A DNA stretch of 11,769 nucleotides. Origin: Nitrospira sp. UBA2083. GTDB lineage: Bacteria > Nitrospirota > Nitrospiria > Nitrospirales > Nitrospiraceae. Shown here piece after piece: positions 1 through 7,165 of this stretch. How positions within the stretch are numbered: position 1 is the first letter of the stretch; every line of letters starts with the position of its first letter. A program made the position numbers and the translations under genes. The DNA lies in the NCBI GenBank assembly GCA_002331625.1, contig DCZN01000007.1:37320-49088 (forward strand), written 5' to 3'. The notes below the pieces were generated by a model. The model did not search any database. It worked only from the letters and a program-made list of their open reading frames with translations, and was not told the DNA's origin.

Positions 1-1017
1 TGGCAGCAGATTGTCGACCAAAAGGACAGTGACCTTGAGCCGCAGGCGCTCTACTGGATCGCGCGTTCTTACGGACGACTTGAGGAGTCGAAGTCCAAAG
101 ACGTCTTCACCCAACTCTGTCAGCGATTCCCGTACACATACTATTGCCAGTTGGCACGTGAGCAAGCCGGCATGTCGATACTGCCTCGAACGGAATCAGA
201 GGCAACCGTGGCATCTGTCTCGTCCTCTCAGCCCAATACCGAGGTCACTCAGGTCTCAGCACAAGACAGCCAGGCCGCCAATCGAATGCAGATTGAGCAA
301 CAGTTGGCATTCAGGCGAGCGGTTGAACTGAGAACGCTCGGCCGAGAACAGGATGCCGCGAGAGAGCTCGGGGCCTTGACGGATCGGTACAGTCGTGACC
401 CGGAGGCGTTGGCGGCGCTATCGATGATGTTGAACGAGGTCGGCGCCTATCATCATGCATTACGCCTCGTTCGGTCACGATTCCGGGAGAAATTGGAACG
501 TACCGGGGGAGCCATTGTCGACGGCTTATGGAATGTCGCGTACCCAACCGGCTTGATTCCCACCATCAAACTCTCCGCAGTCAACGGGGTGGATCCGTTT
601 CTGATCGCCGCGATCATTCGAGAAGAAAGTCAGTATGATTGGCGAGCCGTCTCTCGTGTCGGAGCCATCGGATTGATGCAGGTCATGCCGACCACAGCCA
701 ATGCGGTGGCGCAACAGCATCGCTTGCCGAGCCTCTCCCGAGACGACCTGTTTGATCAAGAAGTAAACATCAGAATCGGTGTCCGCTATGTCGAGCAACT
801 CTTGACGCAGTTTTCCGGCAATGTGGTACAGACGATCGCCGCCTATAATGCTGGTCCGGTGGTGGTCGGAACCTGGGCGGCCACCTATCGCGGGCGGAGC
901 GAGGATGAGTTCGTCGAGTTGATCCAGTATCAAGAGACTCGGCAATACGTGAAGCGAGTGCTTCGTAGTTACAAGGAATATCGGCGTCTCGCTGAAGTGC
1001 AAAAAACCGTTTCTTGA
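1..1017 (+). CDS. Soluble lytic murein transglycosylase, TPR-like plus SLT domain (5' end outside window)
   Basis: The reading frame is open from base 1, so the gene enters from the left and 338 C-terminal residues are visible. Lytic transglycosylases of this family cleave the MurNAc-GlcNAc bond of peptidoglycan in the periplasm, leaving 1,6-anhydro ends. Visible residues 1 to about 180 look like helical TPR-type repeats of the Slt70 U-domain kind. The catalytic SLT domain covers about residues 195-315, with the catalytic Glu in REESQYD (residue 209 of the fragment), then GAIGLMQVMPTTA and AAYNAGP, all hallmarks of the family. Any signal peptide would lie outside the window. The TGA stop (1015-1017) overlaps the -35 box of the next promoter. 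An internal ATG at 172 is not needed as a start because the frame continues upstream. The family is certain; the exact subfamily is inferred. Confidence 0.93.
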   Translation, partial: WQQIVDQKDSDLEPQALYWIARSYGRLEESKSKDVFTQLCQRFPYTYYCQLAREQAGMSILPRTESEATVASVSSSQPNTEVTQVSAQDSQAANRMQIEQQLAFRRAVELRTLGREQDAARELGALTDRYSRDPEALAALSMMLNEVGAYHHALRLVRSRFREKLERTGGAIVDGLWNVAYPTGLIPTIKLSAVNGVDPFLIAAIIREESQYDWRAVSRVGAIGLMQVMPTTANAVAQQHRLPSLSRDDLFDQEVNIRIGVRYVEQLLTQFSGNVVQTIAAYNAGPVVVGTWAATYRGRSEDEFVELIQYQETRQYVKRVLRSYKEYRRLAEVQKTVS

Positions 1018-1042
1018 CAGGATCTTGCGGAGTTTCTATAGT
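1014..1042 (+). promoter_or_regulatory. Sigma-70-type promoter for the zapB-like/zapA operon
   Basis: TTGACA (1014-1019, a perfect -35) is separated by exactly 17 bases from TATAGT (1037-1042, five of six matches to the -10). Transcription would start near 1048-1050, giving a leader of about 35 bases before the ATG at 1084. The -35 box overlaps the stop codon of the transglycosylase gene, so the division genes probably have their own strong, constitutive transcription. No operator-like repeat was seen around it. Confidence 0.8.
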
Positions 1043-1083
1043 GCACCACAATCTGTGGGGGTCATAACGAAGAGAGGACATTT

Positions 1084-1338
1084 ATGTCGTTGGATCGACT
1101 CGATGCGCTGGAAACTCGGATTCGTGACTTAGTCAAACTTGTCCAAGAGCTCAAACGAAAGAATGCATTGTTGGAAGAGGAGCTCAAGACGGCTCGCCAG
1201 CGTTTGGCCGCACAAGATGATATGAATCGAAAATGGGAAATGGAACGGGTTGACATCAAATCACGAATTGAAAAAGTCATGAATGAGATTGAGCTGCTTG
1301 AGTGCATTGAGGACCCGAAGGAGGTGGCCATTGACTAA
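1084..1338 (+). CDS. zapB: ZapB-like coiled-coil cell division protein
   Basis: This encodes an 84-residue, highly charged protein that is predicted coiled coil over nearly its whole length, with heptad-like Leu/Ile spacing in LDALETRIRDLVKLVQELK and in KNALLEEELKTARQRLAAQ. ZapB-type proteins bind ZapA and stabilise the FtsZ ring at mid-cell. The ATG follows AGAGG at about seven bases. The gene sits directly before zapA and overlaps it by eight bases, so the two are probably translationally coupled, and a strong promoter lies just upstream. Small coiled coils share little sequence, so the ZapB name rests mainly on size, composition and the zapA neighbour; a generic coiled-coil protein is the alternative. 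Confidence 0.75.
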   Translation: MSLDRLDALETRIRDLVKLVQELKRKNALLEEELKTARQRLAAQDDMNRKWEMERVDIKSRIEKVMNEIELLECIEDPKEVAID

Positions 1339-1627
1339 GACCATTGATGTGGAAATTTATGGTCAACGGTATGCAGTCACAGGCGATTGTGATGATGCCT
1401 ATGTCCGGCGGCTGGCTCATTTTGTCGATGATCATATGAAACATCTGGCGGAAGGCATGAAGACGACGACTCCCTCGAAATTGGCGGTGCTGACGGCGAT
1501 CAATCTTGCCCATCAGCTGTTTGAATCCGAGAAGAAGCGGGTACAAGGAGAGGCGGATGTCGAACGGCGAATGGTAAACCTAATGGAGTCGATCGAGGAG
1601 CAGATGCCGACGTCGCTTTTTCGATGA
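1331..1627 (+). CDS. zapA: Cell division protein ZapA
   Basis: This encodes a 98-residue ZapA, which binds and cross-links FtsZ protofilaments in the cytoplasm. The N-terminal part, TKTIDVEIYGQRYAVTGDCD, matches the family's globular head ('vxIlGr.Y.v'). The conserved AVLTAINLAHQLF segment and a C-terminal coiled coil (about residues 65-92) follow. I chose the TTG at 1331 because an ideal AAGGAGG (1319-1325) lies six bases upstream and the head domain begins immediately after it. A longer frame from 1283 would add 16 unrelated residues read from inside the upstream gene. The start overlaps the stop of the zapB-like gene by eight bases, implying coupled translation. Length is normal for the family. 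Confidence 0.9.
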   Translation: MTKTIDVEIYGQRYAVTGDCDDAYVRRLAHFVDDHMKHLAEGMKTTTPSKLAVLTAINLAHQLFESEKKRVQGEADVERRMVNLMESIEEQMPTSLFR

Positions 1628-1778
1628 GGTAATTCGCCTTGCTTTCGAAGAGTCCCTTTGTTATCGTGTAGATATGTGTATGATGGTGAGAGAAGAAGGG
1701 CAACATCGTTAAATCGTTGACGACTTGGAAACCAGAGAGAAGACAACAACAGAGAACGTTGGTCTGAAGGGATACGAA

Positions 1779-2000
1779 GTGTTGGTTCAATGGATGCTCA
1801 CGTTGTGGGGTGTGTTTGCTCAGCGGATTCAATCTGCTTTGCAACGACCGGTTTTAGATCCTACGGTTGCAGAGTCTCGGTTGATGCCCGCTGGACGGGG
1901 TGAGTATCCACTCTCCATGTCTACAGTGACCATTCGCTCACTCCAATGCGTGATGCCTCAATATCGAGTGCCACGGATGAGCGACAAAGGGTGTTTGTAG
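1779..2000 (+). CDS. Doubtful small ORF between zapA and rny
   Basis: A GTG at 1779 preceded by GAAGGG (seven-base spacing) opens a 73-residue frame with a hydrophobic start (MLVQWMLTLWGVFAQRI) followed by a polar tail. The same frame stays open upstream to a TTG at 1725. I do not recognise the product. It overlaps the region where the inverted repeats suggest a structured RNA, and its codon choice is not clearly like that of the neighbours. It could be a short membrane-associated peptide or a chance reading frame; I favour chance. Confidence 0.15.
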   Translation: MLVQWMLTLWGVFAQRIQSALQRPVLDPTVAESRLMPAGRGEYPLSMSTVTIRSLQCVMPQYRVPRMSDKGCL

Positions 2001-2129
2001 GTATGGAATGGTTGTATCCTGACGATCTCTTGTGTTTCCGAAGGCAACGACTCACGGTTTCCTAACGCCCCCCTTTTCTTCACCCCCATTTACGATTCGT
2101 GTTTGTTTCCGTGGCTTGTAACGTGTGCC

Positions 2130-2161
2130 GCCGAGTGGACCGGCTTTGGCTCGGCATTTTT
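2130..2161 (+). terminator. Terminator-like hairpin just before rny
   Basis: GCCGAG (2130-2135) and CTCGGC (2150-2155) form a six-base GC-rich stem around a 14-base loop. The run ATTTTT (2156-2161) follows directly. This is the layout of a Rho-independent terminator, although the stem is short. It would end transcripts coming from the zapA side only 12 bases before the first plausible rny start, so it may act as an attenuator. Confidence 0.5.
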
Positions 2162-2172
2162 CAAAGAAAGGG

Positions 2173-3753
2173 GTGACTCCCATTTCTACTGCAATCGTTA
2201 TCTACATCGTGCTGTCGGTGATCTTCGGCGCCGTGGTCGGCGCAGGGATATTTGAATTGCTGCGGCGCCGCATGACGGGCGCTAAGCAGGCAGAGGCGGA
2301 GGAATTGGCCAAACAAGTTGTGCAGAATGCACAACGAGAAGCCGAGAACGTGCTCAAGGAGGCCAGATTCGAAGCCAAGGACCTTGCGTTTAAGGCAAAG
2401 TCCGAATTCGAGCAAGAGGAGAAGGCCAAACGCGGTGAACTCTCGGCACTGGAAAAGCGTCTGATCCAGCGGGAGGGCGCGCTGGAAGGGAAGCTGACTG
2501 CCATAGAAAAACGTGAACACGAAGCTCGGAAACGGGAATCGGATTTCACGAAACGAGAGGAAGGGCTTGCGGCGAAAGAGTCTGCTTGTGCGAAGGCCGA
2601 GCGAGAGCATCGCGAAGCGTTGGAACGAGTGGCGGGGATGACGGCTGAAGAAGCCAAGAAGCAGCTGATCGTTGAGATGGAGTCGCAGGCGAGATTGGAT
2701 GCCGTGGGGATTGCCAAGCGAACCATTGAAGAGGCACGCGAGAACGCTGAACGCGAGGCCAGGGAAATTATTACCTCCTCGATTCAACGTGTGGTCCGCG
2801 ATTATGTCTCGGAGTCGACCATTTCGGTGGTGCCCATTCCGAACGATGCCATGAAGGGGCGCATCATCGGCCGAGAAGGACGCAATATCCGCGCGCTGGA
2901 AGCCGCAACAGGCATCGATCTTATCATCGATGAAACTCCGGAAGCGGTGATTATTTCCGGGTTCGATCCGCTGCGACGAGAGATTGCGAAAGTATCTCTG
3001 GAACGTCTGATGCACGATGGGCGTATCCATCCCACACGCATCGAAGAGATCGTCGAAAAGGTGAAGGTCGACATCGATAAGTTGATGTATGAAGAGGCTG
3101 AGAAGATCATCTTTGAATTGGGCCTCTCGGATTTTCACCCAGAGTTGATCAAGGTCCTGGGCCGGCTGAAGTATCGAACGAGCTACGGGCAGAACAACCT
3201 GTATCATGCCCGCGAAGCCTCGTATATTTGCGGCATTATGGCGTCTGAGTTGGGGCTCGATGTCCGGTTGGCTCGGCGAGGGGCTCTGCTTCATGACATC
3301 GGCAAGGCGGTCAGTCACGAGGAAGAAGGACCTCACGCCATGTTGGGAGCCGAGATCGCTAAGAAGTACGGCGAATCTCCGCAGATCGTCAATGCGATCG
3401 CCGCGCATCACGAGCAGGTGGATCCGATTTGTCCGGAGAGCGTCTTAGTGGCGGCGGCGGAGGCACTGTCGGCCGCCCGTCCGGGCGCGCGCCGGGAAGC
3501 GCTGGAATCCTACGTGAAGCGGCTGGAGAAACTGGAATCGCTGGCGACCGGACATAAGGCCGTACAAAAAGCCTACGCCATTCAAGCCGGGCGCGAAATT
3601 CGTGTGATCGTGCGGCAAGAAGACATCACCGATGCCGAGTCGTTCCAGCTGTCTCGTGAGCTGGCCAAGAAGATCGAACAGGAGTTGACCTATCCGGGAC
3701 AGATCAAGGTCACCGTCATTCGGGAAAGCCGGTACGTGGAATACGCTAAATGA
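2173..3753 (+). CDS. rny: Ribonuclease Y
   Basis: RNase Y is the membrane-anchored endoribonuclease that starts bulk mRNA decay in many bacteria. From the GTG at 2173 the protein has 526 residues. An N-terminal membrane segment (about 5-27, STAIVIYIVLSVIFGAVVG) comes first, then a long charged coiled coil (about 35-195), a KH RNA-binding domain with GRIIGREGRN (229-238), and an HD hydrolase domain with the metal-binding HD pair in LLHDIGKA (His374, Asp375) and a further AAHHEQVDP. Length is typical. The start is uncertain: a GTG at 2125 would put the terminator-like hairpin inside the gene, the GTG at 2173 overlaps the Shine-Dalgarno sequence itself, and an ATT at 2182 has the best spacing. 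The stop overlaps the next gene as ATGA, so the two are probably co-translated. Confidence 0.95.
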   Translation: MTPISTAIVIYIVLSVIFGAVVGAGIFELLRRRMTGAKQAEAEELAKQVVQNAQREAENVLKEARFEAKDLAFKAKSEFEQEEKAKRGELSALEKRLIQREGALEGKLTAIEKREHEARKRESDFTKREEGLAAKESACAKAEREHREALERVAGMTAEEAKKQLIVEMESQARLDAVGIAKRTIEEARENAEREAREIITSSIQRVVRDYVSESTISVVPIPNDAMKGRIIGREGRNIRALEAATGIDLIIDETPEAVIISGFDPLRREIAKVSLERLMHDGRIHPTRIEEIVEKVKVDIDKLMYEEAEKIIFELGLSDFHPELIKVLGRLKYRTSYGQNNLYHAREASYICGIMASELGLDVRLARRGALLHDIGKAVSHEEEGPHAMLGAEIAKKYGESPQIVNAIAAHHEQVDPICPESVLVAAAEALSAARPGARREALESYVKRLEKLESLATGHKAVQKAYAIQAGREIRVIVRQEDITDAESFQLSRELAKKIEQELTYPGQIKVTVIRESRYVEYAK

Positions 3754-4529
3754 AGGTGCTCTGTATCGGCGATATCATGGGAGAGCCGGGCCGCCGAGCG
3801 ATTTCACGCACGGTGCCTCGGCTGGTTGCCCAGCATCAGATTGATGCCGTCATTGCCAACGGTGAAAATCTTGCCGGAGGCTTTGGGGTTACGCGGGAGT
3901 TGGCAGAAGAGCTGTTCGAAACCGGCGTCTCGGTGATCACCACCGGCAATCATGCCTGGGACAAGAAAGAAGCTGTCGAGTATTTTTCTCGTGAGCCTCG
4001 TTTACTCCGTCCGGCAAACTATCCGGCAGGAGTGCCAGGAAACGGGAGCGTGGTCGTTGAGACTCCAGGGGGGGAGCGGCTGGCCGTCTTGCAGCTCATG
4101 GGCCGGGTCTACATGCCGACGATCGATTGCCCGTTTCAGGCGGCACGGCGAGAGTTGTCGAGGTTGAAACGGGAAACCTCGGCGATCGTCGTCGATATGC
4201 ATGCGGAGGCTTCGTCTGAAAAAATGGCCATGGGGCATTTTTTGGATGGAGAGGTCACGGCTGTGGTCGGTACCCATACCCATGTCCAAACTGCGGATGA
4301 GCAGATTCTTCCAAAAGGCACGGCCTACGTTACGGATATCGGTATGACAGGGCCGCTCCATTCCGTGATTGGAGTCAAAAAAGAACTCGCGATCGAAAAA
4401 TTCTTGACCGGTATGCCGAGGCGGTTTGAAGTGGCCTCAGGCCCTTCGGTGTTTTGTGCGGTCTTGCTCGAGCTTGATGCGCGCTTGGGCAAGGCCGTCG
4501 CATTCGAACGGATTCGCCTCGTTGACTAG
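3750..4529 (+). CDS. ymdB: YmdB-family metallophosphoesterase (TIGR00282 type)
   Basis: This 259-residue cytoplasmic protein belongs to the YmdB family, binuclear-metal phosphodiesterases acting on cyclic nucleotides (2',3'-cAMP in Bacillus). All expected metal ligands are visible: Asp8 in GDIMGEPGR, Glu39 and Asn40 in NGEN, Asn67 and His68 in TTGNHAWD, His151 in DMHAEASSEK, and His176 and His178 in GTHTHVQT. The ATG overlaps the rny stop (ATGA), a pairing found in many bacteria. Since RNA cleavage can release 2',3'-cyclic ends, the linkage fits a shared role in RNA turnover; that last point is inference. Length is normal for the family. Confidence 0.92.
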   Translation: MKVLCIGDIMGEPGRRAISRTVPRLVAQHQIDAVIANGENLAGGFGVTRELAEELFETGVSVITTGNHAWDKKEAVEYFSREPRLLRPANYPAGVPGNGSVVVETPGGERLAVLQLMGRVYMPTIDCPFQAARRELSRLKRETSAIVVDMHAEASSEKMAMGHFLDGEVTAVVGTHTHVQTADEQILPKGTAYVTDIGMTGPLHSVIGVKKELAIEKFLTGMPRRFEVASGPSVFCAVLLELDARLGKAVAFERIRLVD

Positions 4530-4641
4530 GCGGCACGCCGCAAACGGTCGTCCACAGCAAGTTGTCGCAATCCTGACGTAGCGACGGGCTTCAAGCAGAA
4601 GGAGGCGACTCACGAAACTCCATACTCATCCGTCTCCCTCC

Positions 4642-5994
4642 TTGCTCGATGTCACATCGAGACGGGTGCTGACCGTTTCAGAGCTTACCGCGATGGTTCG
4701 GGCCTCCCTCGAAACCGACTTTGCTGAGGTCTGGCTTGAAGGGGAAATCTCCAATCTGCGTGCCCCGGGATCCGGTCATCTGTATTGCACCCTGAAAGAC
4801 CAGTCGAGTCAGATTCGAGCGGTCATCTTTCGTTCGGCGGCTCTTCGGTTACGATTTGGGTTAGAGGACGGACTTCAGGTCATTGTCCGCGGCCGGCTCT
4901 CGGTCTATGAGCCTCGAGGAGAGTATCAGCTTATTCTGGACCACCTTGAGCCGAAAGGCCGAGGTGCACTTCAATTGGCGTTTGAGCAGGTGAAACGTCG
5001 TCTCGAGGCTGATGGGCTCTTCGATGAGCAACGTAAGCGATCACTCCCGGTGTTTCCCCGAACCGTTGGGATCGTCACCTCTCTGACTGGCGCGGCGGTT
5101 CGAGACCTGTTGACCGTGCTCCACCGTCGGTGCCCTATTTTGCGCATCATCATCGCCCCTGTGCCGGTGCAAGGGGCAGGATCGGCCGAACAGATTGCCT
5201 CTGCCATTCGTGCACTCAATACGGTGGGATCGGTCGATGTGATGATAGTCGGACGGGGCGGGGGATCGTTGGAAGATCTCTGGAGCTTCAATGAGGAAAT
5301 CGTCGTGCGAGCCATCGCCGCGTCAGGAGTCCCTGTCGTATCAGCCGTTGGGCATGAGACGGATGTGACCTTGGCCGACTTTGCGGCAGACGTCAGGGCT
5401 CCCACACCGTCCGCGGCTGCGGAAATGGTTGCCCCGGTCTTAGCGGAGATGGTTGAGCGATTGGGGATGCTCACCGCCCGCTGTCAGCAAGCCATGAGTT
5501 CGCACTGTCTTGAGCACCAGCAGCGGCTCGATCTGCTCCTGGCCCGTCTAGACACGATCCGGTTTAGAATTCTCGAAGAAGCTCAGCGAGTGGATGCCGC
5601 GGTGGCGGGCATGCGAGAAGCCGTCCGTGCACAGCTGAAACAGGCGATGATGAACATCCATGCATGGACCCACGTGCTGATGGCGAAGAGCCCGGCGGTC
5701 CATGTGCGTCGCGATCTGGTCATGGTTCCCCAGCTGCGCTCGCGTTTGATCACCGCGGTCAGCCACAGTCTCACGCGGAGCATGCAGCATACGCAGGCCT
5801 ATATGGGCCGATTGCATGGCCTGAGCCCGCTCGCGATTCTGGATCGAGGATACGGAATTCTTGAGACGATACCCGGAGGCCAGGTTATTCGCGATGTTGC
5901 GCAGGTGTCGGTTGGCGAGGAGGTTCTGGCGCGTGTGGCAAGAGGTCGCCTCCGCTGTACGGTGGACGAGGTGAGGCGTGATTCGTCAGTTTAA
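4642..5994 (+). CDS. xseA: Exodeoxyribonuclease VII large subunit
   Basis: XseA is the catalytic subunit of exonuclease VII, which degrades single-stranded DNA from either end during repair. The 450-residue product has an N-terminal OB fold (about 11-105, VWLEGEISNLRAPGSGHLYC) and the catalytic core with VGRGGGSLEDLWSFNEE (near residue 204) and VSAVGHETDVTLADFAADVR (near 237), then PTPSAAAE. A long helical region and a C-terminal LDRGYGIL motif complete it. The TTG at 4642 gives a normal N-terminus but has no Shine-Dalgarno sequence. A strong GAAGGAGG (4598-4605) sits six bases from an in-frame ACG at 4612, which would add ten residues, so the true start is open. It follows ymdB after 112 bases that contain only small hairpins. 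Confidence 0.94.
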   Translation: MLDVTSRRVLTVSELTAMVRASLETDFAEVWLEGEISNLRAPGSGHLYCTLKDQSSQIRAVIFRSAALRLRFGLEDGLQVIVRGRLSVYEPRGEYQLILDHLEPKGRGALQLAFEQVKRRLEADGLFDEQRKRSLPVFPRTVGIVTSLTGAAVRDLLTVLHRRCPILRIIIAPVPVQGAGSAEQIASAIRALNTVGSVDVMIVGRGGGSLEDLWSFNEEIVVRAIAASGVPVVSAVGHETDVTLADFAADVRAPTPSAAAEMVAPVLAEMVERLGMLTARCQQAMSSHCLEHQQRLDLLLARLDTIRFRILEEAQRVDAAVAGMREAVRAQLKQAMMNIHAWTHVLMAKSPAVHVRRDLVMVPQLRSRLITAVSHSLTRSMQHTQAYMGRLHGLSPLAILDRGYGILETIPGGQVIRDVAQVSVGEEVLARVARGRLRCTVDEVRRDSSV

Positions 5995-6019
5995 AAGTTT
6001 GGGGAGACTTCGTTATAAT
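5991..6019 (+). promoter_or_regulatory. Internal promoter ahead of xseB
   Basis: A perfect -10 box, TATAAT (6014-6019), lies 17 bases after TTAAAA (5991-5996, four of six matches to a -35). Transcription would begin near 6026 and give a leader of about 23 bases before the GTG at 6049. The -35 overlaps the xseA stop codon. This would allow the small subunit, and perhaps tlyA, to be transcribed separately from xseA. Confidence 0.6.
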
Positions 6020-6048
6020 GGAAGACCTTGTTGAGAGGGGGGAACGCT

Positions 6049-6306
6049 GTGGCCGGGGTAAAATTTGAACAAGCGATGGCCAGATTGGAAGCCATCGTGG
6101 GCGAATTGGAAAAAGGCGATCTGCCGCTCGATGAGTCGTTAAAAATATTCGAGGAAGGCATTCGGTTGTCGAAAAATTGCTTGAAAGTATTGGAAGAGGC
6201 CGAACGAAAAGTCGAAGTGCTCGTGCACGATAAGAATGGGAAAAAGCAGCTCCGCGCCTTTACGTCAGATGACATTCATCTAGCAGACTCGGTGGAAGGC
6301 GCCTAA
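6049..6306 (+). CDS. xseB: Exodeoxyribonuclease VII small subunit
   Basis: XseB is the small, non-catalytic partner that binds XseA in several copies. The 85-residue product shows the family signature FEQAMARLEAIVGELEKGDL followed by PLDESLKIFEEGIRL and a helical C-terminal part. I chose the GTG at 6049 because GAGAGGGGGG (6033-6042) lies six bases upstream; a TTG at 6028 would add seven residues read from the ribosome-binding site. It sits 54 bases after xseA with its own -10 box. The C-terminal tail (about residues 60-85) is slightly longer than in the shortest homologues. Confidence 0.93.
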   Translation: MAGVKFEQAMARLEAIVGELEKGDLPLDESLKIFEEGIRLSKNCLKVLEEAERKVEVLVHDKNGKKQLRAFTSDDIHLADSVEGA

Positions 6307-6355
6307 TTGCGTTTCGTTTGACCCCCCGCACTGTTCTCATCCCCTCCTCACGGCC

Positions 6356-7132
6356 ATGCCCATGGGTACGAAAGTACGACGCGAAAAGGATCGTTGTGAC
6401 CACGTGTTGATGGCTCAGGGGTTGGTCCCGAGCCGAGATGCCGCGGTACGCTTGATTCTTGCGGGCAAGGTGGCATGCAACGGGGAGATCGTCGACAAGC
6501 CGTCCAGATTGATTCCCATCGATGCAGTCGTTGACATCACCGGAGACAGCCGGCCGTTTGTCAGTCGAGGCGGTGAGAAATTGGCGGCGGCCCTGGAAGC
6601 CGGGTCGATCGACCCTCATGGATTGATCTGTCTCGATGTCGGTTGTTCGACAGGAGGGTTTACAGACTGTTTGCTCCAAAAAGGCGCGGCCAAGGTCTAC
6701 GCGGTTGATGTGGGCTATGGGCAATTCGATTGGCAGCTTCGACAAGACCCGCGTGTCGTGCTGATTGAGCGGACCAACATTCGCTATATCGAGCGTTCCG
6801 CGATCCCGGAACCGATTCATCTCGTCGTCATCGATGTCTCGTTTATTTCCTTGACGAAAGTTCTTCCTCCAATCACGCAGTTTCTCCGGCCTCACGCGCG
6901 CATCATCGCGTTGATCAAGCCCCAGTTTGAAGTGGGCAAAGGCCAGGTCGGTCGGGGTGGCGTCGTGCGAGACGACGCCCAGCGAGAGGAGGCTGCCCAG
7001 CGAGTGATACGGTTCGCGGAAGACATGGGAATGCGACTCGTGAGCACGGTTCCATCACCCATAAAGGGGAAGAAAGGTAACCAGGAAATATTAGCAATCT
7101 TCGAGTACTACACCCCGTTTCATGATATGTAA
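6356..7132 (+). CDS. tlyA: TlyA family rRNA 2'-O-methyltransferase (hemolysin A-like)
   Basis: This 258-residue protein has the two-domain TlyA architecture: an N-terminal S4 RNA-binding domain (about residues 10-68, RCDHVLMAQGLVPSRDAA) and an FtsJ-type SAM-dependent methyltransferase domain with LDVGCSTGGFTDCLL (93-107). The catalytic K-D-K-E set is present at Lys75 (RGGEKL), Asp160 (VIDVSF), Lys188 (LIKPQFE) and Glu244 (GNQE). TlyA enzymes methylate ribosomal RNA cytidines; the hemolysin name is historical. There is no clear Shine-Dalgarno sequence before the ATG at 6356 or the ATG at 6362, so the start could be either. It is 49 bases after xseB with no terminator between, consistent with read-through. 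Confidence 0.92.
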   Translation: MPMGTKVRREKDRCDHVLMAQGLVPSRDAAVRLILAGKVACNGEIVDKPSRLIPIDAVVDITGDSRPFVSRGGEKLAAALEAGSIDPHGLICLDVGCSTGGFTDCLLQKGAAKVYAVDVGYGQFDWQLRQDPRVVLIERTNIRYIERSAIPEPIHLVVIDVSFISLTKVLPPITQFLRPHARIIALIKPQFEVGKGQVGRGGVVRDDAQREEAAQRVIRFAEDMGMRLVSTVPSPIKGKKGNQEILAIFEYYTPFHDM

Positions 7133-7142
7133 GGAATATCAT
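7122..7142. repeat. Inverted repeat over the tlyA stop codon
   Basis: ATGATAT (7122-7128) and ATATCAT (7136-7142) form a perfect seven-base inverted repeat around a seven-base spacer that contains the tlyA TAA. It is AT-rich, so as RNA it would be a weak hairpin; as DNA it could be a dimeric protein-binding site upstream of the epimerase gene. No function is shown. Confidence 0.3.
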
Positions 7143-7165
7143 AGAGAGTTCATTCAGGAGGGCCA

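Larger units (their letters stand above)
1655..2161 (+). ncRNA. Structured intergenic region; candidate ncRNA, possibly 6S RNA (ssrS)
   Basis: There are 545 bases between zapA and the rny start with no convincing gene. A weak promoter (TTGTTA at 1659-1664, 14 bases before TATGAT at 1679-1684) would start a transcript near 1691, and a terminator-like hairpin ends at 2161. Several local hairpins are visible: AGCGGA/TCTGCT (1822-1838), GGTGAGT/ACTCTCC (1899-1916, one mismatch) and AGTGA/TCACT (1925-1942). Weaker pairings such as GCAGAGT with ACTC and TGC (1869-1949), and GTTTGCTCA with TGAGCGAC (1814-1985), would make a long irregular hairpin of about 170 bases. In many proteobacteria 6S RNA lies directly after zapA, so 6S is the leading idea. 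I could not match the 6S core sequence with certainty, and the true ends are unknown. Confidence 0.35.

Noticed and set aside
526..1002. 158-residue minus-strand frame opposite the transglycosylase
   Set aside because: Antisense of the conserved SLT domain; composition rich in His, Asp and Arg as expected for a shadow frame.
2125..2172. GTG at 2125 as the start of rny
   Set aside because: The extra 16 residues are encoded by the terminator-like hairpin, and no ribosome-binding site precedes the codon.
2161..3411. 416-residue minus-strand reading frame opposite rny
   Set aside because: It is the antisense shadow of a clearly recognised RNase Y gene and its translation has no family features.
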